Source: Gammaproteobacteria bacterium (lineage in GTDB: Bacteria > Pseudomonadota > Gammaproteobacteria > Steroidobacterales > Steroidobacteraceae). Taken from it: a stretch of DNA of 50,615 bases. The stretch lies in contig PLAH01000049.1 in assembly GCA_003134045.1 (NCBI GenBank), positions 781 to 51,395 of the forward strand, in the 5' to 3' direction. Within the stretch, counting starts at the first letter, position 1; each line of letters opens with the position of its first letter. Both the position numbers and the translations under genes were made by a program. The notes under the pieces were generated by a model that saw nothing but the letters and a program-made list of their open reading frames with translations, was not told the origin of the DNA and did no database searches. Positions 50,129 to 50,615 of the stretch are shown in pieces.

Positions 50129-50615
50129 ATGACGAATCGTTCAGACAGTAAACGTGCGCGATCTTCGCGATCTTCAAAGTCGGGTTGGCGGTCGGTTCTG
50201 GTGGGCGGCTATGCCCTGGGAACCCTATCGATGTTCGCCGCGGTCGCCGCACAGGCCCAGCAGGCGCCGGCAGCCACGGTGCAGTCGGACACCGGCGTTC
50301 TCGAGGAAGTGATCGTGACGGCGCAACGCCGCTCCGAGAATGTTCAGAACGTGCCGATCGCGATCTCGGCATTTACCGCGGAGGCTCTGCAGAGCCGCAA
50401 CCTCGTCGATGTGAGTTCGATCGGCAACCTGTCGCCGGGCGTCAACCTCGACGCCGGCGCGCCCTTCTCGGGCGACCGTTCCGTTCTCTCGGCCTCGATC
50501 CGCGGCATTGGCCAGGATGATTTTGCCTTCAACTTGAACCCCGGCGTCGGCGTCTACGTCGACGGCGTTTACCTGGCGCGCACCATCGGCGCGAACCAGC
50601 AGCTGCTCGACGTGG
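50129..50615 (+). CDS. TonB-dependent receptor (partial, runs off right edge)
   Basis: 162 codons visible from the ATG at 50129 (GAGGGGGAAC upstream). A basic N-region (KRARSSRSSKSGWRS) and hydrophobic core lead to a signal cleavage near FAAVAAQAQQ. Then come the TonB-box region VLEEVIVTAQRRSENVQNVP and plug sequence IAISAFTAEALQSRNLVDVS, SIRGIGQDDFAFNLNPGVG and VYVDGVYLARTIGANQQLLDV. This style is typical of the many substrate-uptake receptors of Steroidobacteraceae and sphingomonads. It follows the carboxylation operon on the same strand after a 389-base gap and may import the substrate; only the N-terminal part can be judged. Confidence 0.87.
   Translation, partial: MTNRSDSKRARSSRSSKSGWRSVLVGGYALGTLSMFAAVAAQAQQAPAATVQSDTGVLEEVIVTAQRRSENVQNVPIAISAFTAEALQSRNLVDVSSIGNLSPGVNLDAGAPFSGDRSVLSASIRGIGQDDFAFNLNPGVGVYVDGVYLARTIGANQQLLDV

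Noticed and set aside
1..50615. CRISPR arrays, transposases, integrases, rRNA or tRNA genes
   Set aside because: No regularly spaced repeats, no transposase or integrase motifs and no structural RNA signatures were seen on either strand.

Overview
The window is high-GC DNA from a Gram-negative proteobacterium. It shows TonB-dependent receptors, Tat-exported redox proteins, PQQ dehydrogenases with fused cytochrome c domains, and tightly overlapping ATGA/GTGA/TTGA gene junctions. The receptor style (EEVIVTAQRR) and the metabolism fit a Steroidobacteraceae-like gammaproteobacterium or a metabolically versatile alphaproteobacterium. I cannot settle which from sequence alone.

Layout. (1) 1-4257 is a gene-poor, visibly more AT-rich stretch: a partial cytochrome c, a catalase-like lipoprotein, a small unknown protein, and a divergent TetR/VOC pair with a clear palindrome between them. 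(2) 4258-8490 is an aromatic catabolism block: a Rieske oxygenase overlapping an FAD monooxygenase, a divergent AraC-type regulator with a cupin sensor, and a beta-keto acid cleavage enzyme. (3) 8717-10416 is a chimera: the first half of a TonB receptor joined to the last half of a LysR regulator. (4) 10557-12644 is a cytochrome c-PQQ dehydrogenase. (5) 12722-20151 encodes a soluble NAD-dependent formate dehydrogenase (fused FdsG-FdsB, then FdsA) with its molybdenum cofactor genes moeA, mobA and an FdsC/FdhD protein, followed by a TonB receptor and a ModE-like regulator. (6) 23831-29955 is the remains of a second, Tat-exported formate dehydrogenase locus: canonical fdhD, the formate TAT-target small protein, an fdhA cut off about half-way, four accessory DUF genes and a TorD-like chaperone. 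No beta or gamma subunit is present. (7) 30009-33171 holds a 43-residue membrane protein, a second cytochrome c-PQQ dehydrogenase and a metallo-beta-lactamase-fold gene lacking its 5' end. (8) 33332-38117 is a mixed catabolic group: GMC oxidoreductase, SnoaL-like, cupin, VOC and MFS genes.

(9) 38352-49739 is the most interesting region, a nine-gene co-directional run. A Tat-exported small subunit and a GMC flavoprotein would oxidise an alcohol. Two proteins then match the two-part phosphotransfer machinery of phenylphosphate synthase (a 607-residue phosphohistidine protein and a 350-residue ATP-binding protein). A complete stand-alone biotin carboxylase system follows (BCCP, biotin carboxylase, pyruvate-carboxylase-type carboxyltransferase), then a HAD phosphatase and an acetoacetyl-CoA synthetase-like ligase. 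I infer ATP-driven phosphorylation of a ketone (enol) or phenol, biotin-dependent carboxylation to a beta-keto acid, and CoA activation. The substrate is unknown. A further TonB receptor gene runs off the right edge.

Three genes (TonB/LysR chimera, fdhA, MBL hydrolase) are cleanly cut with no transposase nearby, and a fourth place (about 29010-29300) looks like coding sequence in the opposite orientation to its surroundings. This suggests repeated deletion or rearrangement, or assembly error. The two PQQ dehydrogenases both carry the extra aspartate that marks lanthanide-dependent enzymes.
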